Assembly (NCBI GenBank): GCA_947449535.1
Contig: CANFRP010000011.1
Location: forward strand, 1-39,591
Source: Actinomycetota bacterium
Lineage (GTDB): Bacteria; Actinomycetota; Actinomycetes; Nanopelagicales; Nanopelagicaceae
Direction of reading: 5' to 3'
Length of the DNA stretch: 39,591 nt
In this document: positions 1-7,708 of the stretch, in pieces
How positions within the stretch are numbered: position 1 is the first letter of the stretch
Layout of the letters: every line of letters begins with the position of its first letter
The notes under the pieces: generated by a model
The model's database searches: none
What the model saw: only the letters and a program-made list of their open reading frames with translations
What the model was told of the DNA's origin: nothing
Position numbers and translations under genes: made by a program

Positions 1-533
1 ACGCCCAAGCACCAACGCCAGTTGGCATATTCAGTGAGAGTTCCACCAAGAATCAGACCAATGGCAGCGCCACCTCCGGAAATTGCGCCATAGACACCAA
101 ATGCACGTGCCCGCTCTTTGGGAAGCGTGAATGTGACGTTGATGAGTGAGAGCGCAGCAGGTGCGAGCATTGCTGCAAATGCACCTTGTAATCCACGAGC
201 AGCAAAGAGGAGTGCTTGAGTTGATGCGATTCCGCCAAGTGCCGAAGCACCAGCAAATCCAATCAAACCAATAATGAAGACCTTCTTACGGCCAACGAAG
301 TCTGCGATTCGTCCACCGAGCAAGAGGAGTGATCCAAATGCGAGTGAGTAGGCGGTAACAACCCACTGGCGATTTGCGTCTGAGATATGAAGCGCCTTCT
401 GCGCTTGAGGAAGTGCAATATTTACGATCGATGCATCGAGCACAACCATCAGCGATGCAATCGCGATGACGAGTAGTGCACGCCATCGATTGGGATCTAG
501 ACCGTTTTGATCCAATACAGGGCCTTTTGACAT
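1..533 (-). CDS. MFS drug-efflux transporter, DHA2/EmrB-QacA type (partial, C-terminus beyond window)
   Basis: About 177 N-terminal residues are present and the gene runs off the left edge. After a short polar N-terminus there is a first membrane helix (ALLVIAIASLMVVLDASIVN) with the LDASIVNIALP motif typical of 14-helix DHA2 drug:proton antiporters. A WVVTAYSLAFG helix follows, then the MFS motif A between helices 2 and 3 (GGRIADFVGRKK), and later a glycine-rich motif-C-like helix (YGAISGGGAAIGLILGG). The start is the ATG at 533, preceded by a good AAGGAG ribosome site. The family exports hydrophobic or cationic compounds using the proton gradient; the substrate here cannot be told. Because the window edge cuts the gene, it is a partial record rather than a pseudogene. 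Confidence 0.9.
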   Translation of the reverse strand, partial: MSKGPVLDQNGLDPNRWRALLVIAIASLMVVLDASIVNIALPQAQKALHISDANRQWVVTAYSLAFGSLLLLGGRIADFVGRKKVFIIGLIGFAGASALGGIASTQALLFAARGLQGAFAAMLAPAALSLINVTFTLPKERARAFGVYGAISGGGAAIGLILGGTLTEYANWRWCLG

Positions 534-644
534 GTTTTCTCCTTGAAGGTTTGTTACGAAAGCGCAATTCTCTCTAAAGAATGCGGATATATCCTGTTGG
601 TGCCATGCGGTGCGAAAGTGATCTCTCACTCACGCCGTGAGGAG

Positions 645-1370
645 TTAGCGAGAGAGTATTAAACGGCCCCAGTTCTGAAGGATTGGCTTCCATGTCCGGA
701 TGAGTTCGGCTTCAGATTCATTCATCTCTGGGGCGACTGTGGTCTTACCTGATTCCTTAAATGATTGGAAAGCATTGTCATTATGGGCTTCCCAGAGCGC
801 TACCAGAGCAGCATCTGCTTCGGGATGGAATTGAACCGCATATGTCGCCGACCCCATTTTGTAGATTTGATTCTGACAATGCTCGGAGCTGGCGATAGTG
901 GTGGCGCCGACCGGAAGCTGGGAAACGTAATCTTCATGCCATAGCGCCGCGATCGATCCAGATGCAAAATTCATTACCGGATCATTTGCTGCCTCTGGAA
1001 GTAGCTCAATGTTATAGACGCCAATTTCATTAATTTGCTGGCGAGAAATAGTTCCACCATTTGCTGCAGCCAATAATTGCGCTCCTAAACAAATTGCAAA
1101 AATTGGAATATCTCGCTTCACTGCATCGGCAAGCATGAGTCGTTCATTGGCAAGCCAAGGTGCAGTGAGATCATCAAGTGCGTTCATATGTCCACCTAGT
1201 GGCATAAGCGCATCGACATTATCAGGAACGGTTGTGGGGACGGGCTCACCAGCGAAAGCTCTTAATACTTGGATTTCAATATCTAATTCAGATAACCACA
1301 AACCTGCTAGGTGCGGTGGATCTTCCTCGTCATTTTGAATTGCGAGAAGCACTTTTTTCTTATTGAGCAT
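645..1370 (-). CDS. Class I glutamine amidotransferase-like protein
   Basis: The protein has 241 residues. It has the GATase1 fold signature: an oxyanion-type glycine stretch (ALMPLGGHMNA, about 54-64), a nucleophile elbow FAICLGAQLLA with Cys94, and the catalytic His-Glu pair in VQFHPEAD (His182, Glu184). All three triad residues are present, so it is probably active as a glutaminase or a related hydrolase. It stands alone with no synthetase domain, like the GMP-synthase-like stand-alone amidotransferases. A weak AGAGGA ribosome site precedes the ATG at 1370. It is transcribed away from a class III aminotransferase 189 bp away, which could mean a shared role in amino-nitrogen or polyamine metabolism, but that is inference. 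The true acceptor is unknown. Confidence 0.85.
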   Translation of the reverse strand: MLNKKKVLLAIQNDEEDPPHLAGLWLSELDIEIQVLRAFAGEPVPTTVPDNVDALMPLGGHMNALDDLTAPWLANERLMLADAVKRDIPIFAICLGAQLLAAANGGTISRQQINEIGVYNIELLPEAANDPVMNFASGSIAALWHEDYVSQLPVGATTIASSEHCQNQIYKMGSATYAVQFHPEADAALVALWEAHNDNAFQSFKESGKTTVAPEMNESEAELIRTWKPILQNWGRLILSR

Positions 1371-1559
1371 TGGAGAATCCTCTCATGTAGATCTTGAATT
1401 TTTTTTGAAAAAAAGTCCATTAATACAAGAAAATTCAATAATAGACGCGCGAATCATGCGCGGTTATGGAAAGAAATTCAGAGCTCTGGTACCTTCGCCT
1501 TTACGGAGATCCAAAAGGATCGACGATTAATAAAGGAGATAGGCGCCCCAAAAGGGACC
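1371..1559. promoter_or_regulatory. Divergent intergenic region with structured leader
   Basis: This 189 bp gap separates the amidotransferase (minus) and aminotransferase (plus). It holds an A/T-tract (about 1397-1415) and a perfect GATCC-AAAA-GGATC hairpin (1509-1522). A strong AAAGGAG ribosome-site-like element lies at 1532-1538, and a second small hairpin (GG..CCC-loop-GGG.CC, 1542-1559) ends exactly before the ATG at 1560. I do not recognise a known riboswitch class. Confidence 0.5.
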
Positions 1560-3005
1560 ATGCAATTCTGGCGAAAGTGGCCAGCGGTCCAACAAAAGGT
1601 TGCTTTTTCGAAGATGGCTACAACCCTCAACTCGCAAACTTATAGAAATTTACCGGTCGACCCTCAGCCCGTCAGTCGCGAAACAATCGCTCGACTCATG
1701 AAGGCCGAGTGGGCCCGATTCACACAAGACACTGGAAAGTCAGAGATTGAAAGTGCTGTTGCGCATCAATCCATTCCGCTGGGCGTCCCATCTAGCTTCC
1801 AACATTGGGATCCATATCCGATCTCCATCACGAGCGCCAAGGGCGCATATATGACCGATGTCGATGGTCGCCAGCTCCTCGATCTATCCATGGGATTTGG
1901 CGCGATGCTTGCCGGTCACCTCAATCCAGTAGTAGTTGAAGAGATAAAGCAATCACTCGGTAATGGAATGCTCTTCGTAACACCATCTCCAATTTCGCGC
2001 GATGCAGCAGAGCGAATCTGTAAGCGTTTTGCCATCGACCAAGTTCGTTTTACTAACTCTGGCACCGAAGCCACCATGTATGCGATTCGGACCGCCAAGG
2101 CTTACAACGGCCGCGAGGCGATCGTGAAGCTCGAAGGCGGCTATCACGGTAGCCATGACTCACTCACTGTTTCGGCCAAGCCAGATCTGGCATCTGCTGG
2201 AGATCCACTAAATCCAACGCCAGTATTGTCACCAGGAACCAATCCTGGAAAAGTTTTTGTCGTACCTTTTAATAACCTCCAAGCCCTTGAGAAAGTATTT
2301 GCAGCCCACCACACAGAAATTGCATGCTTCATTCTCGAGCCCGTTCTAGAAAATCTCGGAATCGTTCTTCCAGATGAGGGTTATCTGCAATCCGTTCGAG
2401 ATCTTTGCAATAAGTACAACATCGTTCTCATCTTTGATGAGGTAAAGACCGGACTTACTGCTGGCCCACAAGGTGCGGCAGCTCGCATCGGCGTTGAGCC
2501 TGATCTGATCTGTCTTGCAAAATCTATTGGCGGCGGTGTTCCGGTTGCTGCATTCGGTGGCAAGAAAGAGATCATGGCGGCAGTGTCAGATAACCGAATG
2601 GCGCACTTTGGTACTTTCAACGGAAATCCATTGGCGATGGCCGGTGTGCGCGCGATCGATCAGATCTGTACACCAGAAGCACTTGCTCAAGCCGAGTCAC
2701 TGAATTACCAGGCGCTCGATCGCATTACTGAAATCATCCGTGAATATAACTTGCCAGCACAGACCGTTGGTTTTGGAGTTAAGGGATGTATTACTTGGGC
2801 GATTGATCCAGTGCGTAACTACCGTGATTACAAAGCTACCGATTTCGAAGTTGCTGAATTATCTTGGCTCTGGTCACTCAACCGCGGAATCATTACGCCT
2901 CCGGGACTCGATGAGCAATGGTTGATCTCTCTGGCACATACCCAGAAAGAGATCGATATGTTGGTCGAAGATTTCCGCGAACTCGCGATCGCACTCCGTT
3001 CGTAA
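1560..3005 (+). CDS. Class III PLP-dependent aminotransferase (glutamate-1-semialdehyde aminomutase-like)
   Basis: The protein has 481 residues if started at ATG 1560. Class III landmarks are clear: NSGTEATMYAIRTAKAY (167-182) for phosphate binding, GGYHGSHD (193-200), the FDEV motif with Asp293 for the pyridine nitrogen, and LAKSIGGGVP with the Schiff-base Lys321. Overall it most resembles glutamate-1-semialdehyde aminomutases and their omega-aminotransferase relatives, but it has an N-terminal extension of about 60 residues. I cannot assign the substrate, and it should not be named hemL without other haem genes nearby. The start is uncertain. The AAAGGAG element lies 21 nt before ATG 1560, too far unless the intervening hairpin is folded. 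Met19 (1614) is an alternative with little ribosome-site support. It converges on the SCO1 gene, 14 bp away. Confidence 0.85.
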   Translation: MQFWRKWPAVQQKVAFSKMATTLNSQTYRNLPVDPQPVSRETIARLMKAEWARFTQDTGKSEIESAVAHQSIPLGVPSSFQHWDPYPISITSAKGAYMTDVDGRQLLDLSMGFGAMLAGHLNPVVVEEIKQSLGNGMLFVTPSPISRDAAERICKRFAIDQVRFTNSGTEATMYAIRTAKAYNGREAIVKLEGGYHGSHDSLTVSAKPDLASAGDPLNPTPVLSPGTNPGKVFVVPFNNLQALEKVFAAHHTEIACFILEPVLENLGIVLPDEGYLQSVRDLCNKYNIVLIFDEVKTGLTAGPQGAAARIGVEPDLICLAKSIGGGVPVAAFGGKKEIMAAVSDNRMAHFGTFNGNPLAMAGVRAIDQICTPEALAQAESLNYQALDRITEIIREYNLPAQTVGFGVKGCITWAIDPVRNYRDYKATDFEVAELSWLWSLNRGIITPPGLDEQWLISLAHTQKEIDMLVEDFRELAIALRS

Positions 3006-3007
3006 TC

Positions 3008-3030
3008 GCTCTTAATTAATTAGAGCTTTA
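3008..3030. terminator. Weak bidirectional terminator candidate between convergent genes
   Basis: A 5 bp inverted repeat GCTCT...AGAGC flanks an AT-rich centre and is followed by TTT on the plus strand. It lies between the stop codon of the aminotransferase and the last codons of the SCO1 gene. The stem is short, so efficiency is doubtful. Confidence 0.35.
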
Positions 3031-3808
3031 CACCCGTTAATTGCGAGAGGGCACCGAGCACAGCCTTGGTGTCCCAGGTAACGCCCTCCGGCTTCTTTAA
3101 ATTCTTGAGACCTTCTTCGGAGAGATAGCTCTTGAGTTTTGCAGGAATAGTGGTTCCTACTTGTGGGGCTCCCAAATCAAGCCAGGCCCAATTCGATTTG
3201 TCATCAACAATCGCAACTAAATCTGGATGCATAACATCGTATTCATTGGGCTTGCCGGTCATCCAATCAAGGGGTAACGACTTGAGATCTGCAGCAGCGA
3301 AAGCTTGCTTGCTAAATGGGGCTCCAAAATAACTCCAGAATTTTGCGAGTGTCGCGTTATCACTTGTTGCTGCGTTGAAATGAGTAGATGAATAAAGATC
3401 AATGTATTTGCGCAGACGCTCTGCGGTGTCGCGCTTAGCATCGACCGAGATATCCAAAACAACAACTTTGCTCGCAAGGGGTGAGGCAGCAATCGCATCT
3501 CCGATATCACGCAAATTTGCCGTAGTCATAGGGCAGATTTCTTGGCAGGAAGTGAGGAAATTTGCGAAGACTACATACTTACCCTTGAGAGACTCGAAAG
3601 TGAATTTCTTGCCATCGGCATCCGTGAGGGTCAACGCCAAAATATCGGCAGGCATCGGCTCGCTCAGGAATGTACCGCCTGCGATCGCTGATTGATTGGC
3701 TTCATGCTTCATCCCAGACATGCTTGACGTTGAGGATGTATTTGATCCACATGAGCAAAGTACGAGAGTTGTTGCAATCACCGGCAAAACGAGAGCGCGC
3801 AATTTCAT
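3020..3808 (-). CDS. SCO1/SenC/PrrC family copper chaperone lipoprotein for cytochrome c oxidase
   Basis: The protein has 262 residues. The N-terminus is a lipoprotein signal (hydrophobic VLPVIATTLVLCS followed by lipobox Cys20), then a Ser/Thr-rich linker with Met/His residues. The thioredoxin-like SCO domain carries the copper-binding CxxxC as TSCQEICP (Cys88, Cys92) and the distal ligand His194 in VMHPDLVAIVDD. SCO proteins deliver copper to, or keep reduced, the CuA cysteines of oxidase subunit II. Subunit II (ctaC) lies 28 kb away in this window, so the pairing is functional rather than operonic. The start at 3808 is supported by a leaderless promoter signature TAGATT plus 6 nt. The gene follows the ABC-F gene on the same strand with only 21 bp between, so it probably has its own promoter there. 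Confidence 0.93.
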   Translation of the reverse strand: MKLRALVLPVIATTLVLCSCGSNTSSTSSMSGMKHEANQSAIAGGTFLSEPMPADILALTLTDADGKKFTFESLKGKYVVFANFLTSCQEICPMTTANLRDIGDAIAASPLASKVVVLDISVDAKRDTAERLRKYIDLYSSTHFNAATSDNATLAKFWSYFGAPFSKQAFAAADLKSLPLDWMTGKPNEYDVMHPDLVAIVDDKSNWAWLDLGAPQVGTTIPAKLKSYLSEEGLKNLKKPEGVTWDTKAVLGALSQLTGVKL

Positions 3809-3814
3809 GCTCGT

Positions 3815-3820
3815 AATCTA
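3815..3820 (-). promoter_or_regulatory. -10 element for leaderless SCO1 gene
   Basis: TAGATT on the minus strand is followed by exactly 6 nt and then the ATG at 3808. There is no ribosome-binding site, so transcription would begin at the start codon. Confidence 0.6.
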
Positions 3821-3829
3821 ACGCCAGAG

Positions 3830-5428
3830 TTACTCGAGTGCAATCAACTCGAGGTATGACTCGTTCCATAAATCTTCATCACCATCGGGCATCAGCAGGA
3901 CTCGATCTGGTTTGAGTGCGCGAACCGCTCCTTCATCGTGCGATACGAGGATTACTGCGCCTTGGTATTCACCGAGCGCAGCCAAAATTTCATCACGAGA
4001 AGCTGGGTCGAGGTTGTTGGTGGGCTCATCGAGGAGCAATACATTCGCTGATCCCACAACCAGTACCGCAAGAGCAAGACGAGTTCGCTCGCCACCACTA
4101 AGAACTTTTACAAATTTCTGTACATCATCACCAACAAAAAGGAAGGACCCCAGAACTTGTCGCGCTTGCTGTTCGGAAATCTTCTCGCCAGCTGAAAGCA
4201 TGTTCTCCAAGACAGTACGTTCGAAATCGAGTGACTCGTGCTCCTGGGTGTAATAACCAATCTGTAATCCATGTCCAGGCAAAATAGTGCCGGTATCAGA
4301 TTCATTGGCGCCACCGAGAATACTCAGAAGAGTTGTCTTGCCGGCACCGTTTAGACCAAGGATGACAACACGTGATGAGCGATCGATGGCGAGATCGACA
4401 TCGGTAAATACTTCGAGTGAACCATATGACTTGGAGAGACCCTCTGCCATCAACGGAGTCTTGCCACAAGGAGCTGGGGTGGGGAAGCGCAGCTTGGCGA
4501 CTTTGTCGCTCCTGCGCACTTCTTCAAGTCCAGAAAGTAATTGATCGGCGCGACGCAGCATGCCTTGCGCAGCTTTCGCCTTGGATGCCTTTGCGCGCAT
4601 CTTCTCGCCTTGCTTTGCAAGGATCTCAGCCTTCTTCTCTGCGTTGGCGCGTTCCTTCTTGCGACGGTGTTCGTCTTGCTCGCGTTGCAAGAGATATTTC
4701 TTCCAACCCATGTTGTAGACATCGATAACGTTACGGTTGGCATCGATGTAGAAAACTTTATTAACAACGGTCTCGATCAAAGCAACATCGTGAGAGATGA
4801 TGACAAGGCCACCGGAATATTTAGCAAGATATTCACGGAGCCAGTTGATGGAATCGGCATCTAAGTGGTTAGTGGGCTCATCTAGAAGCAGAGTCTCTGA
4901 ACCGCTGAAGAGGAGCCGTGCGAGTTCAACGCGACGACGCTGACCACCCGAGAGAACGCCAATTGGCTCTTCAAAGATTCGATCCGGTAATCCAAGATTT
5001 GTCGCAATAGATTCTGCTTCAGATTGGGCGCTATATCCACCAGCTGCTTGGAACTCTGAGTCGACCCGGGAGTAACGATCCAATGCTTTCTCTAGCTCTT
5101 CCGGAGAAGCACTCGCCATCTCTTCCTCCGCCTTGCGCATTCGAATAACAATTTGATCAAGTCCGCGAGCAGAGAGAATTCGATTAATAACACTCTCGTC
5201 CTGATCACCAGTGCGGGGATCCTGGGGGAGATAGCCGATGGTGCCGGTGCGCGTGATCTGGCCGCCTGCGGGAAGGGTTTCACCAGCAAGGGCCTTACAT
5301 AAAGTGGATTTACCTGCGCCGTTACGACCGACGAAACCAATGCGATCTCCGCTGTTGATACGAACCGCTACATCTTTTACTAATAGTCGTGCGCCTGCTC
5401 TGAGTTCAACGCTTTGAGTGGCAATCAC
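3830..5428 (-). CDS. ABC-F family ATPase (ribosome-associated, two nucleotide-binding domains)
   Basis: The protein has 532 residues with two ABC ATPase domains and no membrane helices. The first domain has Walker A GRNGAGKST (about 34-42), signature LSGGQRRRVELAR and Walker B LLLDEPTNHLD. The second has GLNGAGKTTL, LSGGERTRLALA and LLLDEPTNNLD. Between them lies a charged Lys/Glu/Ala-rich linker (QDEHRRKKERANAEKKAEIL), the feature that inserts near the peptidyl-transferase centre in ABC-F proteins. These proteins act on translating ribosomes, as housekeeping factors or as antibiotic-resistance factors; sequence alone does not separate the two. The start is GTG at 5428; an ATG slightly upstream is in another frame. 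The conserved N-terminus (ELRAGARLLVKDV) fits this start. Confidence 0.92.
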   Translation of the reverse strand: MIATQSVELRAGARLLVKDVAVRINSGDRIGFVGRNGAGKSTLCKALAGETLPAGGQITRTGTIGYLPQDPRTGDQDESVINRILSARGLDQIVIRMRKAEEEMASASPEELEKALDRYSRVDSEFQAAGGYSAQSEAESIATNLGLPDRIFEEPIGVLSGGQRRRVELARLLFSGSETLLLDEPTNHLDADSINWLREYLAKYSGGLVIISHDVALIETVVNKVFYIDANRNVIDVYNMGWKKYLLQREQDEHRRKKERANAEKKAEILAKQGEKMRAKASKAKAAQGMLRRADQLLSGLEEVRRSDKVAKLRFPTPAPCGKTPLMAEGLSKSYGSLEVFTDVDLAIDRSSRVVILGLNGAGKTTLLSILGGANESDTGTILPGHGLQIGYYTQEHESLDFERTVLENMLSAGEKISEQQARQVLGSFLFVGDDVQKFVKVLSGGERTRLALAVLVVGSANVLLLDEPTNNLDPASRDEILAALGEYQGAVILVSHDEGAVRALKPDRVLLMPDGDEDLWNESYLELIALE

Positions 5429-5544
5429 TGGCCAATTCTCTCATGGATTGAAGATGTGTATTACAAGAGAGTTCTGAGTTCTGAATTCGAGAACTTGGGC
5501 ATCTACGTTCATAGAAGCCACTTCGGCAAAAAATAGGAGAAAAA
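5429..5544. promoter_or_regulatory. Divergent intergenic region with repeats
   Basis: Here lie a tandem heptamer (GAGTTCT twice, 5469-5482) and a 6 bp inverted repeat AGTTCT-N7-AGAACT (5477-5495) with EcoRI-like GAATTC at its centre. The region separates the ABC-F gene (minus) from the small membrane protein (plus). It could be an operator for either. It does not match the actinobacterial LexA box I know. Confidence 0.35.
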
Positions 5545-5886
5545 ATGGAAAATTTTGGCTTCATAAGTAACCGGTATGCGTCATTAAATGGAAAATTTGC
5601 AAGAGTCCTTGCTCTGTCGATCGTAATTTTTGTGGGCCAGACCGCAATAAATCCTACGAGTTCAGAGGCAAATTATTCGGTCGATGCTGTAATTAGCACA
5701 TCCGCTAGTGTCGCCTTTCAGCAAGGATTTGAAGCATGTGGTTTGGGTTGTGGCGCAGCAGCCGCGCTGGCTACTTCGACAATCATGTACTACGGACCGG
5801 GATTAGCGTCTGCTGCCGTTGAGGTGGTTAAACCAACTTTCATTCAAATAGTTTCCAGTTGGGGCGCATCATTTTTTCACTTTTAA
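5545..5886 (+). CDS. Small hypothetical membrane/exported protein
   Basis: The protein has 113 residues and I do not recognise a family. The reading frame is well supported by an AGGAG ribosome site 5 nt before the ATG and by its fit between flanking genes. Residues 20-37 (RVLALSIVIFVGQTAINP) look like a signal peptide or first helix, with a possible cleavage site at SSEA-NYS. Residues 65-95 form a second hydrophobic, Ala/Gly-rich stretch that begins with the paired cysteines CGLGCGAAAA. The C-terminus is aromatic (WGASFFHF). It converges on the phosphoribosyltransferase gene 7 bp away. It might be a secreted peptide or a small membrane subunit; no function is assigned. Confidence 0.65.
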   Translation: MENFGFISNRYASLNGKFARVLALSIVIFVGQTAINPTSSEANYSVDAVISTSASVAFQQGFEACGLGCGAAAALATSTIMYYGPGLASAAVEVVKPTFIQIVSSWGASFFHF

Positions 5887-5893
5887 ACTTGAA

Positions 5894-6373
5894 CTAACTT
5901 CGCGATGCAACCGGAGGTTGTACTGACCACGGAAATTCAATCCAGAGCGAGGTGTTCTTCCATGAATAATCGGGCTTAATGACGCTCCCTGGTTTTTCAT
6001 AGAGAACAGCTGAGCGCACTTCAGCCACAACCCCTGCACAAAATTCTTTGACGAGGTTGAGGGTCTCACCAGTGTCTGCAACATCATCTGCGACAAGGAC
6101 CTTTAGCCCTGTCAGATCCAATTTATTGGGGACTGGTGGCAATACAACTGGGACGGGTAGGCGTTCATCAACACCCGTATAAAACTCAACGCTCATGGCA
6201 AAGGAGTTCTTAACACCGAGGGCGTACCCAAGGGCTCCTCCGACGATTAATCCACCACGGGCAATTGAGAGAACTACATCAGGTTTAAAACCAGAATCTG
6301 CGATTGCTTGGGCCAGCTCGCGAGCCGCAACGCCAAATAATTCATAGGACATTATTTCGCGTTCTGGTGACAT
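5894..6373 (-). CDS. Type I phosphoribosyltransferase (xanthine/hypoxanthine PRTase-like)
   Basis: The protein has 159 residues, the usual size for a compact purine PRTase. The PRPP-binding motif is LVADDVADTGETL (about 92-104), preceded by the PPi-loop-like VLSIARGGLIVGGALGYALG. These enzymes transfer phosphoribose from PRPP to a free purine base (salvage). The hood sequence is not distinctive enough to choose xanthine, guanine or hypoxanthine. Two starts are possible. The ATG at 6373 has a leaderless signature TAAACT plus 6 nt, and an internal Met8 (MSYELF) lacks a clear ribosome site, so 6373 is preferred. It lies 9 bp downstream of the LamG protein gene on the same strand. Confidence 0.88.
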   Translation of the reverse strand: MSPEREIMSYELFGVAARELAQAIADSGFKPDVVLSIARGGLIVGGALGYALGVKNSFAMSVEFYTGVDERLPVPVVLPPVPNKLDLTGLKVLVADDVADTGETLNLVKEFCAGVVAEVRSAVLYEKPGSVIKPDYSWKNTSLWIEFPWSVQPPVASRS

Positions 6374-6379
6374 GTGGAA

Positions 6380-6385
6380 AGTTTA
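6380..6385 (-). promoter_or_regulatory. -10 element for leaderless phosphoribosyltransferase gene
   Basis: TAAACT on the minus strand lies 6 nt before the ATG at 6373. It overlaps the stop codon of the preceding LamG-domain gene, so the promoter is nested in the end of that gene. Confidence 0.6.
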
Positions 6386-7624
6386 TGTGCCGGAAGCGAA
6401 TGTGGTGCCGTAATTTGTGAGAGTTTGATTACCGCTCTCATCCGTCAAGAGAGTTCCAGAAGTCTTAGAAAGTAGTAGTAATTGCGTGTTGGTTACGACA
6501 CCTACCGGTGGTGTTGGAGGCGTGATGGTTGAGCTGCTTGGGTTGTAAAGGGTTGAGCCAATCACAATTCGGTAACTCATGATTCGCTCGCCATTGAAAA
6601 CTGAGTTTCCGGCGACACACCAACTGCAATGAGCCCAGTTAATTCCACTAGATGTGCCGTAATAATTTCGACTATCCGATTGAACGCCCGACGTTGAACG
6701 CTGTCCATTAACCCAGACTGTCTCGTTATAACTTCCGTCGCGAGCTAAAGCCAAATGGTACCAAGTGTTGGGTTGCAAAGTGACAGGTAAAGTGAAGTTA
6801 GTGGCGCTCTGGTTAAATCCATCGGTATGCATCGTCGTGGCATCATCCAAAATAAAGCTCAACCCACCCGAAGAGTTGTCATTTCCGAGAATGTCACCAC
6901 CGTGAATAGTGGCTGCAGTTTTGAACCATGTTTCAATAGTGAATGCTCCAGAACCAAAGGAGAGGCCTGAGTTCAATTTAGCGTAGCCAGAGTTGGTGAA
7001 TTGAATAGATTCATAATTTGCCATGACAGGGCCCGTGGTGGATTCAATTGTAAATTTTGCAACATCCTTAGTCAGCGCTACTGGAACTTGAAAAGTTACA
7101 GTAAAGGAAGAAGTGCTGTTCGTCGCGACAGTAGCGCCCGTCATATTTGTTCCAGCCATGAATGTGCCAGAGTTGTTATAGATGGCAGCCTCGGTGGATG
7201 AGGTATTAAAGATCGGGAGTGGAACGGAGCTTGTTGGCCCATAAGCCTTTATTATGAAAGTTTGCAGGTAACAATTTGTTGGAATATTCGAGACGGTAAT
7301 TGATCCTAGGTAGTGGGCCGCACTAGTTCCCGGAGCATTCACGAAAGTAGCGTTGGGCTTAAAGGTGAGAGCGGTTGATCCTGAACAAGCGACAGTCTGA
7401 GCAATTCCTTGGCCGAACTCTGCGGCAAATTTACTATTGAGAGTGATATTTCCGGCGAGCGAGGTTTTAATGAAGAATGAGGAGACAAAAATAACGAGGA
7501 CCATCGTCATCGCCTTAAAAGTTTTGCCAGGATTTCTCGCAGGCTCCATTACCTCTGGATCGTCGAAATAGGAATCATCGACAGGGGAGAAGCGAGCACT
7601 TTCCTCGTCTATCTCTCTCCTCAT
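6383..7624 (-). CDS. Membrane-anchored LamG/concanavalin-like domain surface protein
   Basis: The protein has 413 residues. An acidic cytoplasmic N-terminus (about 35 residues) is followed by one membrane helix (FKAMTMVLVIFVSSFFIKTSLAG, about 36-58). No signal-peptidase site is obvious, so a type II anchor is likely. The ectodomain is Thr/Ser/Asn-rich. Residues about 200-360 form a LamG-like jelly roll (GAFTIETWFKT; FILDD; LQPNTWYHLALARDGS; ETVWVNGQ), a fold that binds carbohydrate or protein. A proline-rich segment (TITPPTPPVG) leads to a C-terminal LLLLSKTSGTLLTDESG tail common to such proteins. Four cysteines could form disulfides. The role is probably surface binding or adhesion (inference). 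The start at 7624 has TAGGCT plus 7 nt. Confidence 0.75.
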   Translation of the reverse strand: MRREIDEESARFSPVDDSYFDDPEVMEPARNPGKTFKAMTMVLVIFVSSFFIKTSLAGNITLNSKFAAEFGQGIAQTVACSGSTALTFKPNATFVNAPGTSAAHYLGSITVSNIPTNCYLQTFIIKAYGPTSSVPLPIFNTSSTEAAIYNNSGTFMAGTNMTGATVATNSTSSFTVTFQVPVALTKDVAKFTIESTTGPVMANYESIQFTNSGYAKLNSGLSFGSGAFTIETWFKTAATIHGGDILGNDNSSGGLSFILDDATTMHTDGFNQSATNFTLPVTLQPNTWYHLALARDGSYNETVWVNGQRSTSGVQSDSRNYYGTSSGINWAHCSWCVAGNSVFNGERIMSYRIVIGSTLYNPSSSTITPPTPPVGVVTNTQLLLLSKTSGTLLTDESGNQTLTNYGTTFASGT

Positions 7625-7631
7625 AGTGAAA

Positions 7632-7637
7632 AGCCTA
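7632..7637 (-). promoter_or_regulatory. -10 element for leaderless LamG-domain gene
   Basis: TAGGCT on the minus strand is followed by 7 nt and then the ATG at 7624. It lies between the glnA terminator and the gene. Confidence 0.6.
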
Positions 7638-7645
7638 CTAGTCCA

Positions 7646-7688
7646 TGTAAAAGGCCCCCCGAGCTCGCTAGGTAATCAGAGGGCCTTT
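7646..7688 (-). terminator. Rho-independent terminator downstream of glnA
   Basis: Perfect arms AAAGGCCC and GGGCCTTT (7681-7688 and 7650-7657) enclose a loop of about 23 nt. On the minus strand the second arm runs into TTTT. It sits 21 bp past the glnA stop codon and insulates glnA from the LamG gene. Confidence 0.75.
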
Positions 7689-7708
7689 CAATTCGGTGAC
7701 GGGATTTC

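Noticed and set aside
5477-5495. LexA/SOS box
   Set aside because: The arms are AGTTCT/AGAACT with a 7 bp spacer and do not match the actinobacterial CGAAC-N4-GTTCG consensus.
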